From: Fratercula arctica
Lineage: Eukaryota > Chordata > Aves > Charadriiformes > Alcidae
Length of the DNA stretch: 64,000 bases
Direction of reading: 5' to 3'
Assembly (NCBI GenBank): GCA_947846985.1
Contig: CANTUZ010000008.1
Location: 6,098,306 to 6,162,305, forward strand
The position numbers and the translations under genes were made by a program. The notes beneath the pieces are model-generated. The model was not told where the DNA came from. It ran no database searches and was given only the letters and a program-made list of their open reading frames with translations. Position 1 is the stretch's first letter. Every line of letters starts with the position of its first letter. Shown in pieces: positions 1 through 22,860 of the stretch.

Positions 1-3759
<3,759 letters not shown>

Positions 3760-3850
3760 TGATTATATATATTGTAGACTTCAGAAACATGTTAAACTGA
3801 TTTAAATGCCATGCTTCAAATTTTATCAAGAAACTCATTTATATTTTTAA

Positions 3851-7037
<3,187 letters not shown>

Positions 7038-7760
7038 TGACATTTTGAAAAAAGTAGCAAAAGGAAATAATCATCCCACTTACTATGTCCTCTTTCAATG
7101 TACGATAATACCTCTCTGATATGATAGCTCTATCTGGCTCATACAGTTCTTGTTGAATGGTAATCTTCATACGGATGGTCTATAAACTTCATGTTATACT
7201 ACTACTCTATTGGTAGAAGCTGTAAATGAGTATCTCATTTTGAACACAGTGACATTCTTGATTTTTCTCATGGTATCATCCAGTTGCTGTCAACTTATTC
7301 TGCATACTTTGATGCTGCTGTAGTTAATAAATAGTGAAAAATGTAATAATTTGCAAATTGCGTTAGTTAAGACTGGCTGTGCAGAAGGGTCCAGAGCAGA
7401 ATCCAACTTGACATAACCAACTTTGCTTATCCCTCTGAGGTCCAGGGAGTTATGTGCCTTAACACACCACTCCACAAACTTTGCATCCCCATAGGACTCC
7501 TCCAAGAACCCCTGATACTTATGAAACTTCTGTACTTAAATCTCATAGTTTAAGGAGGCAGATACTCTATCAAGGATAGAATAAAACAAGCCCTAATTTC
7601 TGTTAGATTTTACACAGTATACACAGTGTTCTTCCCCACTGAGGCAGATTTTTTAGAATGTAAGTAGTAGGTTTGGATCCAAGAATTTCTTTCATTGCTT
7701 TTTTGAAGATTCATTGTCAGATCACAACTATAACTCTATAGTTTTTAGCATGTTTCTCAT

Positions 7761-7819
7761 TGACAGAACAGATATATATATCTGTTCTGTCAAATATAAT
7801 CAATTCATTGATTATATTT
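7761..7819. repeat. Two adjoining perfect palindromes
   Basis: Bases 7761-7792 form a perfect 32-bp palindrome with half-site TGACAGAACAGATATA. It is followed immediately by a second inverted repeat, arms 7792-7804 and 7807-7819 (arm AAATATAATCAAT), with a 2-nt centre. Both could extrude as cruciforms or form hairpins in RNA. The origin is unknown; a miniature transposon remnant is possible but no flanking target duplication was established. Confidence 0.9.
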
Positions 7820-7919
7820 CTGCAGAAACGTTTAAAATTATTTTTTTAAGACAATAGTCATAGAAAGTTGAAAATATATAAGCAGTTTTCACACTGCTCT
7901 ATATGTGATATTGTTTACG

Positions 7920-8910
7920 CCTGCTATTCATCATCACTTCGAAAAGAAAAGATCACGCAGTAGTGGCAGAAGCTGTGATCAGTCATTACCTGCATTGTTG
8001 GAATGTACTGAGTCAGCTCTTTTGTAAATGAAAGAAAATAATAAATGCAATGTTCCACCTGGGAAATGGATTATAGATTATCAACGTCAGAATAAGTGGA
8101 TCGGTATTATTGGAAAGTCATTGGACATGGATGTCCATTCAACAGCTGCAATCACCAAGTGCAGAAAAACTAGTGGAAATTTCAAGACAGGTCTATAAAA
8201 GAAAAGATGGAAAAATGTTCTGAGATGGAAGAGAACAGGCGATATAGTTGTACAAAACATTCAAAGTTCTGACCTTTGTTCATCTGTGCATCAATAAATG
8301 TTTTGATGAAACACATGAGTCGTACAAGTTTATGCCACCACTGGGACAACAGAGTAGTAAAATTACAGGCTGTAGTCAAGAACAAAGCACTGAGAGACAG
8401 CAAAATTTCCATGGATGTGTTGCAAGCAATGGACACAAGCACATTTATGAATATGTCTAGGAAACTGAACTCTTCCTCAACACTGACAATACAAGACGAT
8501 CCTTTGAATTGTCAAGAAGGGGAAACTAATTAATCATATCAAGTGGAGAGAAGTTACAGTCCAAAAAGCATTCGGGTTGAAGAAGCAGTGAGTGCAAGTC
8601 TATAAAAGGAAACCTATGTCAATAGAGTCTCTTGATATCCTGTTCTAAGCTCTTCTGGAATTACCGCTGCACCGTTCACCTTCCAATCCACATCATAGGT
8701 GGTTTCTCCTGCACTGTCCCTCATCACCTTGATCTCCAACCTGCTGTTTCCTTCCAGTTTGGACAGCATTCCAAGCTTCTAAACTGTGGGTTCACATTTT
8801 GAGTAACCCATGCAAGCCCTACTGATACGGAACAAAGGGTCTTAAAAAAATTAATCTAATAATATCTTCAAGACGTAAAGTTTAAAACCAAAGAGGATAA
8901 AAAAAAAAAA
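7920..8910 (+). pseudogene. Possible decayed retrocopy, unidentified
   Basis: Several neighbouring short open stretches in shifting frames occur around 7940-8540. The region ends in an A-rich tract near 8900, as a degraded processed copy of an mRNA might. I do not recognise any protein in the translations, so this is only a suspicion; random open frames in AT-rich DNA explain it equally well. Confidence 0.15.
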
Positions 8911-9627
8911 CAACTCTGAACAGAAAAACATGTATTTATAATAGGTACTTCATTGTGATTCATCATTTTAGCCAATAGAAAGAATAAAGTCCAAATTATT
9001 CAAACAATTAAATCATATAGAGGTGCAATGCAGGCAGTCCCAAATCAAATAGATATTTTCAGGCACAATATATACAACTGATTATGCCGGTGCGTGTCTG
9101 AGACAACACTTCCTTTTTATTCTGTCTCTGGCAGTGACTGAAAGTTAGTACCTAGGGAAGAATATGTGAGCAAAGCAGGCCTGTAATGAAACTTCCCTGG
9201 GAAACTCTTCCAGCCTCTAACAATTTTTGAGAATCAGAGATATTGTGAGTCAAATATGTCTCTGTATGCAGTAACCCTCGATGGATTTCACTCTCCTTTA
9301 ACCTTTGTAAAGCTTTCACAACAGGCGGTAACAGGGAGTTCCACAGCTGCTTTTACCCACCTCCCTGAAAAACCACCTCCATTTTTATTTTAAATCTGTT
9401 AGCTGCATATAGTGGTCTTAGTTTTTGTGTTGGAGGAGACAGAACAATGTATCTGTATTCCCAATCTGTGTGCCACTCGCAGTTATGTACACTCATAGAA
9501 CAGCTAAGCCTTGACAAGAACAGGGTTTAATTGCATTTTAAAGTTTTCCATAATTTTAGCATTTGAATTATGTTTAAATTACCTTATTATAGCAGTAGCT
9601 TGAACGTGGTTTGGTCTTCTGCACTGA

Positions 9628-9662
9628 TTGTTGTTTTTTTGTTTTTGTTTTTGTTTTTTTTA
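9628..9662. repeat. T-rich simple repeat, (TTTTTG)n-like
   Basis: A run of T tracts interrupted by single G residues at roughly 6-8 nt spacing. It is ordinary low-complexity intronic sequence. Confidence 0.8.
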
Positions 9663-11829
9663 ATTTAAAGATGGTTATTTTTATGAACAAAATCTGATAG
9701 AAAGAAATTATAAAGCTGCAAGCCGATTATAATAAAGATCTGCCAGTGTTGGTGCTAATGCTAACTTGTTATCGTTTATAGTTCATTTCTAAAATGCTTA
9801 CAATGCAAAACTTGTATAAAGGATAATCTCTTTTTTCCTTAAGTGCTCCATAGTCATATATTTTGCATAGTCAACATTTGCCGCTGTGTGTTATTGGAGG
9901 TATTGTATTGAGTAAATTTGTTAGAAGTAGACTGAATGTGTTCAGTCTTCTGTGCTTACTTTCAGACTCGGACAATTGAAGTGGAATTAGGAAATGTATG
10001 CTTATTACTGAGTGCGTGGTGTTTACCAAAGAACAGTGGGTAGAGTTAATTCATGCTTTCTGTTCAGGCAATTAAAAAAAGCCACTAGATTATGGTAATC
10101 TTTGCTCACAAGTTTAATAAAAGGCCCTGTTTGAGTTAGAATCTGAAGAAAGCTGTGTGCGGTCTTGGAAAAGTATTATAAACTGCTTTAAAGGTTATAT
10201 GTATTTCAGGTCTTTATTAGCATAGTGTGTCAACAGTAGTATGACTGCTTTCTGCTTCCTCACTTTTTTAATATTAGTGTTATTTTTAGCCTAGTCAAAG
10301 TGGGGCGTTTTTTTCTGATGATGAAGAATATGTTCCTTGAGATATTTGAAGGATGCATTATATAAACTTAAACTTCCTTCAACAGGCTGATAATTTGCTG
10401 TATCCAGCATCAGTGACAGGCTGCCAAGCTCCAGAACAGCTAGCTGATTCTTGATCAGAAACAAGTTTCTTTTCATTTTGGATTTTATTCCTCTCAGGCG
10501 TGCACACACGAGCACACAAACATGCACATATATGGAATTAAAATCCCCAAACGACAATGTAGTGAAATTAGTGGTAAAATAATCTTTTACTTCATAGAGA
10601 CTGATATTTGAATAAAAATACTTTTAGGGTGCGTATGTAATGTTTTGGGGTTTGTTTTGTTTTCCATGTAAGCTTTCATCCTATTTTCTTCATGCTCATT
10701 TAGAATTACTTCTAAAATATAATCCTAGTTCAGTGTGCGCAGAAGACGAGCCCCAGCACACCCGCAGCTTCCTCAGGCAGCCACACAAATATCTGCAAAG
10801 GGCCCTTTGCCTGTTACAGTAGACCAGCGAATCTCTTGATAATAATTTGAAGAGAAAAATATGAAAATTGGGTTATCAGTACGTACTTCTTTGCCTGTGT
10901 TCTATTCCTATCTGAACTTTCACATTTTCAGGTGGTCTCATTTTAAGAAAAAATGGAAAGCGATTTAGTGTTGGAAGACAGCAATGACAAAATGGGTGCG
11001 GGTCCGTGTGTGGTTTTCAGGGTTCCATGATTCAAAAATAAGGTCTTGTACTATTTCCTTTGAGTTGAGTGAATCAGTCTTTCTCAAAGATCGGGTATTT
11101 GTTACACAACTTCCCCAAATCTTCCGCTGTTATACCTGCGTTCTAGTATCCTCGTGTTTTCTTCAACTTTCGTTAGTGTGAAGAAGGAAATACAAGACAA
11201 GCAAATCTGGTTTGTAAGACATTGTCAAGTGTAAACTGCTATGAGAGATCAGAGTCAACCCAAAAGAAAAATAAAGATTTCATATTTGTGAAGTGACGAA
11301 GAGAGAGCCTTGCAAACATGCAAAAGATTTTGTACAATGAAACAGTGAATTTTTTTTTTTTTTTTGCATTTGGTAAAAATAGAGTAAGAAGAGAAAGATT
11401 AATATTCAAGTGGTAATCATAAGGTTAGACTACACATGGATAAACTTAAAAAAAATAATCTTGCCTCTCTTCACAAGTGTAAAGAGGCAGTGCTAGGAAA
11501 TAGATTTAGCATTCTTGAGAACTGGATAATTCTTTATGAAGACTAAGAAAATATATATCGTGTGTTCTCTTCATCCTAGCAGGTAGCTGAAATGAAGGGA
11601 TGTCATCTCTGGCTTCTGTGTATTACTGTTTAGATCTTGGTATTTCTATTGAATGTGGAAGGATCAATAGAATATAATATGTCATTAGTCTTTAGGACTC
11701 ATTCAGGTATGTTAGTGGGAGAGTGTAGACTTTACTAGAAGTATTTTAATAAATATAGGATGGATTTCTGGATTGAAACTATCTTTTGCCAAGCTACAGA
11801 AACAAAATGCAATACTGTCTTAATTTTGC

Positions 11830-11845
11830 GGGGTGGGGGGGGGGG
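11830..11845. repeat. G-rich run (G4-T-G11)
   Basis: Four G then T then eleven consecutive G. It could take part in a G-quadruplex and is prone to sequencing length error. Confidence 0.85.
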
Positions 11846-13241
11846 AGTATTATATGCTTTGTAATGTTAAATATTTTTTGAGTGCTTGCCAGTGCGAGTA
11901 TTGGAAATGTCATGATTGAAATGTCATAGACTGTCATCTTGAGAAACATCATAGGAAAAAGTATTTTGGGATAAATCTACTTACAATATTGGCAGAGAAT
12001 AAGGAACAAATACAGAAGAAAGTATTGTAATTACCAAATTTTTGAGCATACGCAACTGAGCTGCCACGCCATTTACCTCCACGTTCTTGATATTCAAACG
12101 TAGTTTTGATTTACCACTCTAGTTTCAGAATCACACCTAAAACAAAGCACAAAAAGCAGCGGTTCGGGCTGTAGCATCAGATCTAATGCGTCTCATTTGT
12201 GGTCCTTTCCATTTCACAGGCTGAGAAAGCAGGTTGATTTAAGTTAGTGTTTCAGTCCTCCTTCATTCTGTCAGTTATTAGAACTCATCGAGTTGTTGTG
12301 ATAGCAATATGAAGTCTGAACTGACATGCTATGAAATAGCCTAATGGAAATTAAAAAAAAATTCTATTGAAATATCATCACAGTGATATGTAATTTTAAA
12401 TATGTCATTGAGGCTTTTGCAAATCAAACTTTTTTTTCTTTTTTTCGAAGAAAACATCACTGATGACTTCTTAATTTAATTCATTTCATCTCAGTCCTTA
12501 GAACCTGAAAGAATTACTCAAGAAATAAAAAAAATATAAATAAAACAGAGGCAGATCCTTCCTGCTGGAGGAGTTCAGCATGTTCATGCATCTCCAAGAG
12601 GCTTTGCTTACGATGCTAGTCTGGAAACAGGGAGGCTCGTTGAAAATTTACTGCACAAAGAAAATTAATCTCAGTTTAACATTGTCTACTTCATAATGTT
12701 TTACTTGGTGTAAGTAGACTTCCAATCCAAGACATCAGAAGATGAAAAAGTAAATCAAAATGCAGTTTTCTGTCAGCTATGATTAGTCTTAAATTCTGAT
12801 ATGCAAACATAACTTTAGAGAAGTGTATATTTTGTACATTTTCAAATAAATACTCTTGTGGTTTACTGTGATCTGATCTTTTGTAAAGCAATCTTACAGA
12901 TAAATTCAAGGAAAAGCCAATGCAGTTGTTGGGATTCAATACATTAATGCCCTCTCTTCAAACTAATTTGTGATCACTTCTGAATTTCAGTTTTTTTACT
13001 TTAAATGACAGTGTGTACAGTCCGTATTTTAATTTTATCATCAACTTTATGAGCATATTTCTTTTGGTATGGAATTTCTTTTGGAATAAATAGAATCTGA
13101 AAGAATGTGGTATGAGAAATTATTTCCCAAAGTAACATTTCAAGTCTTATGGTTGCTCCTTTACTGTATCTAGCAATATTTTCATGTAACTGTTTAGCAG
13201 CAGTCATTTCCTATTTTGACTTTTTGTCCGCGGTGATGTAA

Positions 13242-13385
<144 letters not shown>

Positions 13386-15224
13386 TAACTTTTACTAAGT
13401 ACGTGTTATAAGGAGTGGAGTCAGTTTAGCAACATGCAAGAGAAAACTTTTCAGTTTTAATAAACTGCACGTGTATTATACAATGCCATGTGATCCACTG
13501 AAAATCAGTTGACCAGAATTGAACACGTCCCTTGCTGAAATTCTCCAATTTTATTCATTCTTATAAGGAGCTGTAATTCTGTATCAGCTATGCAGAAGTG
13601 CCTGACCTATGACTTCTCAATAATCTGATTAATGCAAAATAAATATTACAATTAGTTTACCTTGGTCAATAAGTTACATACCGCATTTCTTATTTCTAGA
13701 TAAGAATCATAAAAACTTCTCAGTGATAAAGCAATAAACAGTTGTTAACAACAAAGTGAGCTGAGAGTACCCAGACGCAGCCAGTGCAGCACACTGAAGG
13801 CCAGACCGGTGAACTGTAGTTTGTGGTCGCTTTTTTTCAATTTCATTTGCTTGTCAAATACATACCTCACTTCTGACTGTTGACTCCCTTATTCTGCTGC
13901 TTAATTTAAGTACAGTAAGCTGACACAGTTGTAAAATTAAAAATCCTGCATGCATTAGGAAAATATATAATATTGTTCAGCTGTTTGAAATAGATGTATA
14001 AAATTCTTTATATGCTGTCAAGCCACTTACAGAATAAAGTATAACGAAACAAATACATATGACATTAGAACTTCAAAAGCAATTGACAATATATATATTA
14101 CATTGCACATTACAATAAGTTGCTCACAGCATACATGAATTTACAAAATGGCTTGTCAGGCAACTATATCAGAAAATGAGTTGTTCTTCAAGAATGCAGA
14201 GTGAATTCATTGACTCATAGAAATTCAGCTCAGGTATTCAGATTTCTCTCTATAGTTTCTTCACATGCTCACACAGCATCCTGGTGAAGTTATCAGAAGA
14301 GAAACAGAGTGCTGCTTTAAAACTATCGCATATGGGTGTGAAAAATTATTAGTGGTGTAATGCAAATAGTTATGCCCGTTATGTATTTGTTCTTTAACTG
14401 TATTTGTCTTGCAGTCTATTGTTGTTTAACTATATTTGTTTTACAGTCTGTAGTGGGAACCATCCTTCCTAGCTTATTTCTTTACTTTCTTTGGCTTCTT
14501 ATCTAGCGTTTATATAGCTGAATGTAAATCTATTATTTGGAAGTTATTGGAGGAAATTACGTTTTTTCTCCCATGGCTTTATGTCAGAAGCAGTCTGGTA
14601 GGAGCAGCTGACAGAAGAGATGAAGGAGTCATGTTGATGAGAATCTAGGCAAGGCCACATGGGAAGCAGAGTTTGTATTGGAGAGCGCAGTACTAACGGG
14701 ATCTCAATGCTTGCTGTAAATACCGTTAAATGGCAGCTCAATTTTCCAGTGGATATGTTCAAATTTGGAAGAACTTTTTAAAATATTAAACCAAATGAAG
14801 GTTGCCAAGTGTCACTTGGACCCTCCCCCATAAGTGAGAGTAATTAGGAAGGTTATAGGTCCATACTGAGCATTAAGCAAAGTAGAGTGCAGTTTTAACT
14901 CTTCTGAAGAGTTCTTTGTATCTTTTTAAGAGTTCTTAATATCTTTTTTGAGAGGGAAATTGCTTTTGGAGTTTACTTGGAATTCTTAAAACAAATTAGG
15001 GCAAAAATAGTGTTTTCTCTTTCAGGGAACTTCAAAAATGGACGTTTCCATAGTAATGGCTATCTTATTCTTGCTGAAAAGAACGCACCAGTACTGTTTT
15101 ATTGAATGTAATTAAAGAAAATATAGTACACTGTAAACATTGAAGCAAAGCAAATGTAATAGTGCTGTAGAAAGACATTAATTTAATCAGAGTAGAAATA
15201 CTATGTTTGCTAGAGAATCTTCTC

Positions 15225-15406
15225 CGTGCTGTTTTGTTGCTCCTGCTGATGGGACATAGTGAATGAATTGTTATTTCGCTTTGCCTGTCTGTGCAGATTT
15301 GCTTTTCCTATTAAACTGCCTTTATCTCAACCCACAAGCTTTTGAACCTTTACCCTTCTGAGTGGCTGTGTGTGGCTTAGCTGCCCTCCGGGGTTAACCC
15401 ACAACA
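15225..15406 (+). mobile_element. 3' end of an avian ERVL-type LTR (solo fragment)
   Basis: The segment contains CCTATTAAACTG followed by CTTTATCTCAACCCAC, then a stretch resembling TGGCTGTGTGTGGCTTAG and a terminal GGGTTAACCCACAACA. This order matches the 3' part of a common bird endogenous-retrovirus LTR as I remember it, with ATTAAA as its polyadenylation signal. No retroviral coding sequence lies beside it, so it looks like a truncated or solo LTR. The left boundary is uncertain. Confidence 0.65.
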
Positions 15407-17059
15407 TCCTGATAATGCTGCTTCGCTGATGTTATGTGGATGCATCATAGTGGATACTCTGGCTCGGCTTATTGAAAGGTTTCAACTCCAACACAACCAT
15501 CTAGTAGTAGATCTGACGAATACTCATTCATCACAAGAAAGTGTGGCCCACGTAATTCCTTTAAATCTTTGTGATCTACTTTCAAATGCCAGGATGAATC
15601 AAGAGGTCAACGTAGGCTTCTAATTCATTTTTGGTTGATGTGCTTCTATCCCCTGTTTGTATTGCTGTTATTTGTTTTTCTATGTAGAAGTTCAACCTTT
15701 TCTAATATACAAAGTTGGCTTTGTAACAGCTGTTACAAGACATAGAATTCTCACAAGGAGCAAACATATTTAATCTGTACAAACCCAGGTAAAAGAACAC
15801 CATAAGTTTCAATTTCATATCCTATTTTAAGAAAAAAAATTATGTTTTATCCCTCTGACTTGTATATAAGTAATCGGTCTCCTAAAAAATCTGTTCAGTT
15901 CATGACTTAGTATAATATGTATGGTAATTAAATGCAAGATTCAACCCCAAATATGAAATTCTTTTAAATGTTTTTCATTACATCCTTTTTTTGCTACTAT
16001 TTAATGTCAGTTGGCTCTATGGATTATTTTCAGTCTTAAAAATGTGAAAGAAGTAGGTCATCTTGTGTGCTGTGTTTCAAATAGAATTCTTTCTAATAAT
16101 TCAAAAAATATTTTCTCAGGAAGGAGTTTCAGAGTTTTATAAAGCAGAAGCTGAACGATGCTGTCCTTCATTGGTCACACAGAAGTCTATTAATACTTAT
16201 TCCTTTCACTAACAATCTGAGCACTGATGGGAAACTGCTCGTCTGTGTTCGTATGTAAATCACAGAGATGTATTCCAGCAGCAGAAGAAATATGTCTTGC
16301 AAACGGAGAATTGAGAAGTTAGCTCGTTGTGTACATTTTTCCAGAATCGAATCTCTGTTTATAAATAATTCATTAGCAGTATAGGAAATGTATTTGCTTA
16401 TATTTTGCAAATCAATATAGAAACATGACAAATGTGTATTTGCATGTGAATTTCTTTTTCCACAAATTATTTCCTTTACGTAGTTTATCATATCTAGAGC
16501 TTCCTCCTGCTGGCCTGTTGACAACAGAAAGACTCAAATGTCAGAGATTTACTGATGTTTATACAATGAGCTTTTGCTATGAAAAAAATTAGAAGTAGTA
16601 TGTGTATAAACTAAGAATCCATGTAACTGCTAACCTTTGATTTGCTTAAATATAGCATTTCTGGACAACTGTTCCAATTGCTGTAGATCTGCTTTTATTA
16701 TGACTTTCCTGTAACTTCAAAATTAAAATTGTGCCTACCTGAAAAATGAAATTTCTCTTAAAAACTTTCAAGCACGGTCATTTTTATTTTTTTTTTTTTA
16801 TGAAGTGAAGAAAAAAAAAGAAGCTGAAAGGTTTATTTAAAACTATTCCTTCCTTGAAAAAAAAAATTTATTTTTATAAATCCATAAAAAAAAAAAACCC
16901 AAAATTCAGCTTTACGTTAGATCTGTGCAACTCACATATTTTATATTCTCACGCTGGTATTTTCAATATTGTTCTGAATTGGAAGCCTCAAATTTTGTGT
17001 TTGCATTCCTTGATCACTGTGGTGTGTTTTTTCCAAAGCATTCATGCTTCCGCCTGCCG

Positions 17060-17990
17060 TAACTAACTATGGAACCCTTTGGCATCGCCCAGCCCATTAC
17101 TGTCCATGGCCACTGTCTGCTCTCACTCTCTCCTCTTTCTTTTTTACCTCCATTGGTTTAGTCACTGTCATTTACCATTTGCCTGAACTCTTTTCCCATT
17201 TCTCTGTTGAAAAGGTCTTGCTAATTAATCCTTATTCTTGATTTTAGATTCTTTACATAATGCAATGTTTACTGTGATGGAAATGATCCCACAAATTCAC
17301 CTTGTTTGCTTTTTCACTCCTGCTTCCCCAAAGCGCTCTCTCTGACTGGCAAAGTCTGAATTGCACATAGAGACTTGCTTAAATTCTCCTCAGCCCCACT
17401 ACTTCTCTATCTTTGCTTAATCTAATGGTCCAAAGTCCAGACATTAACTTAATTTTTTTCCAATGTCTTTTGTAATGGTCCTCATTTTCAGGAGGAAAGC
17501 AGGTACTATTCTGCTGGGGCAATCTTTCGCGCCGGTCCCCTTGCCAGTGTTTTTGTGGCAGCAGCAGCGAAAACGTAGAGCTGTGCAAGACAGTGAAGTA
17601 AATAGGCTGAAATCTCCAATCTCACCTTCTCAGGATTACTCCATCGCTCCCTGCAGCCTGCTTCTCCTGTTTGCTTTGCCTGTGCCTTGAATTAATTTTG
17701 TGGCTACTTTCCCTTTCTTGTGTCCACATTCACAATGACTTCAGACCTCCCTGTGTTTTGTTTCTTCCCAGGGAGTAGAATAACATATCTATTTATCAAA
17801 AAATATCCCACTTACCTTCCAACCTTTACTGTTTCCTATCCATCTGTAAGATCCTTCGATTCTTCTTATCTGACATCTCCCTTCTGTTTCCCTAAATTAC
17901 TTGAAAATTCCATCCTTACCCTTACCTTTTTTTTCCCCTTTTCTGTGTTTTCTAACACATTGACAGTAGTGTTTTTTTTATGAAAGTATA
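17060..17990. other. Pyrimidine-biased stretch
   Basis: The + strand is unusually rich in C and T for about 900 bp, with repeated runs of TTTCC, CTCC and TTTT. No domain-bearing open frame or known repeat was recognised; the edges are approximate. Confidence 0.5.
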
Positions 17991-18382
17991 CTGTCCGTTG
18001 GCTTTTGCAACTTGCTGCATTCTCATTCTCATTAAATCTCTCTAATAATTTTGTCAGTATTTAAGTCAGTGGATTATTGTTATGCTTCCTCCCATACTTA
18101 ATTTCTGGAAAACAGATTTTACTCGAAACTCCAAACCTTACTCCTAGCCATTCCATTCGACAGAACTGAGATGAAAGTATTCTCATTACTGCTTTACTGT
18201 ACGTAAATGAAATTTAATTATAAAATGTTATGAAACAAAACCCTACAGAAAAAAAAATCCTCATAGTTTGCAAGTGAGTGGTGTTGACTTTGTTGTAGTC
18301 ATTCGTTGATTGGGGGGTTTTATGTATAACATAGCTTTTGAAAATGCTAATAAACCTAGGGTTTTTACTCTTCTTTATTCAG

Positions 18383-18489
18383 AGCCTCAAACGTGCACTT
18401 TGAAAGACTTTCTTTGCGCAAATGGAGACTGTGTTTCAGCGAGATTCTGGTGTGATGGAGACTATGACTGTGCAGATGGCTCAGATGAG
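18383..18489 (+). CDS. LRP1B: LRP1B exon 6 of window: first part of LDLa repeat
   Basis: 107 nt, phase 1 in and phase 0 out, donor GTAGGC. It encodes residues 190-225: [22 protein letters not shown], then YDCADGSDE. The exon stops directly after the SDE motif, so the sixth cysteine comes from exon 7. Exon 8 has the same length, phases and cut site, which suggests the two-exon unit 6+7 was duplicated. Confidence 0.95.
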
Positions 18490-21502
<3,013 letters not shown>

Positions 21503-22439
21503 TAAAAGGCTCAATTTGTTGGTTTTTGTATTAACACATGTTGTAAGTTAGTGGTGTCCTGCCCATTCCGAGTGATGAAATGAAAGCTCTGTGACCTCTT
21601 TTGACAAAGACAATATAGCAGTTTCACAATCGATTTGCAGGACAAAGCAAAACTTACATTGTTTATAACATAGCTCATTGTTCCTTCTTTGTCTTTCCTT
21701 CCCCAAGGACCAAAAGGTTGTGTTATTACTGGAAGCATATTCTGTCTCATTGGAGAAATCAGTAATAAGTCCAGTTAATTTACGGTTTTATAGGCAACAA
21801 TAAATTACAAAGCCATGCAATATAATGAAAAACTGCTAAATAAGTAATCTTAAGACCCCAGTTTTCTATTTATTTCCATGGAGATGAAATGTTGCAACTA
21901 ACCAGAATCCATAAAACTACATTTTGAATTCTCACTCTCCTCAGAGAGCAGAACTATGCACGTAAATTGATTCTCATGAAGCTAAACACTACGCTCAGAC
22001 TTTCGTGCTTATGATTAAGCTTCTAAATATGTTTTTGAGAAATACGTCTGTTGATCTAATTCTCATAGTTGCTGCTGATTTTTTTTTTTAACTGGACCTT
22101 GCTTCAGCTACTAGGCAGTAGCAGTGTAACTGCACAAAATTCTTAGCAAGTGTAGTAATTCAAAAATGGTGACAAACAGAACTTTCCACTCAAATTGAAG
22201 ACTTTTTTTTTAAAGCAAAATGTTACTGAGCATTTTGTCAGCTTCATGTTTTTTCCAGATTTTTCTTCTTTTCTTTAAAGTGAGTAATTCTCTGTGTGTC
22301 ATCTACAATCACATGACATGGGTGTAACTTTAAAAACATAATGCAGTACAATTGTAAGTAATAAGAATTAGAGGTGAAGCAAGCAATTATGGAGTAGTTC
22401 CTTATTTTGTCATAAGTCTATTTAGCAACACTTACTACT

Positions 22440-22461
22440 GGGGGGGGGGGGGGGGGGGGGG
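22440..22461. repeat. Poly-G run, 22 bp
   Basis: Twenty-two consecutive G residues in otherwise AT-rich intron. It is capable of G-quadruplex formation and its exact length is likely unreliable in any assembly. Confidence 0.9.
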
Positions 22462-22841
22462 AAGTTATATGGAATGATTAAGTTTGAAAGAGAGACCAGA
22501 AAGTGAAGAAAATGGGAAGAATGTTCCAGAGATGTTTGTATGCAAAGAGAAAAACAGCGTATTTGGAAGTGTTGAAGAATGGGTTGTTTTAAGAAGACGG
22601 AGATAACAAAGTTTTAAAAATCTTCTAGTCCATTTTAAAACTGCTTTTAAAATATCTGGACTGTATCTCTTTAAAAACCAATGAAGTGTAAGTAGTAACG
22701 CGCTTATTTTATCTGAAGCCCACATTATTCTTTGGATAGCATAATGGGGCTTCTGTGAACTGCAAATTGCTTATAATGCAATAAGAAGTCTTTTGCCTAG
22801 TTGGTTATTGCTATAATACTTTGTATTCGTGTCACAATTAT

Positions 22842-22860
22842 GATTTCTGTTACAGAAATC
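22842..22860. repeat. Perfect 9-bp inverted repeat
   Basis: Arms GATTTCTGT and ACAGAAATC flank a single T. Partly complementary flanks (GTCACAATT before, AATTATGAC after) could lengthen the stem imperfectly. No function is implied. Confidence 0.7.

Noticed and set aside
8763..8806. Short match to exon 4 (TTCTAAACTGTGGGT) after an acceptor-like TTCCAG
   Set aside because: Only about 15 bases match, there is no cysteine pattern, and a stop follows. A match of this length is expected by chance at this scale.
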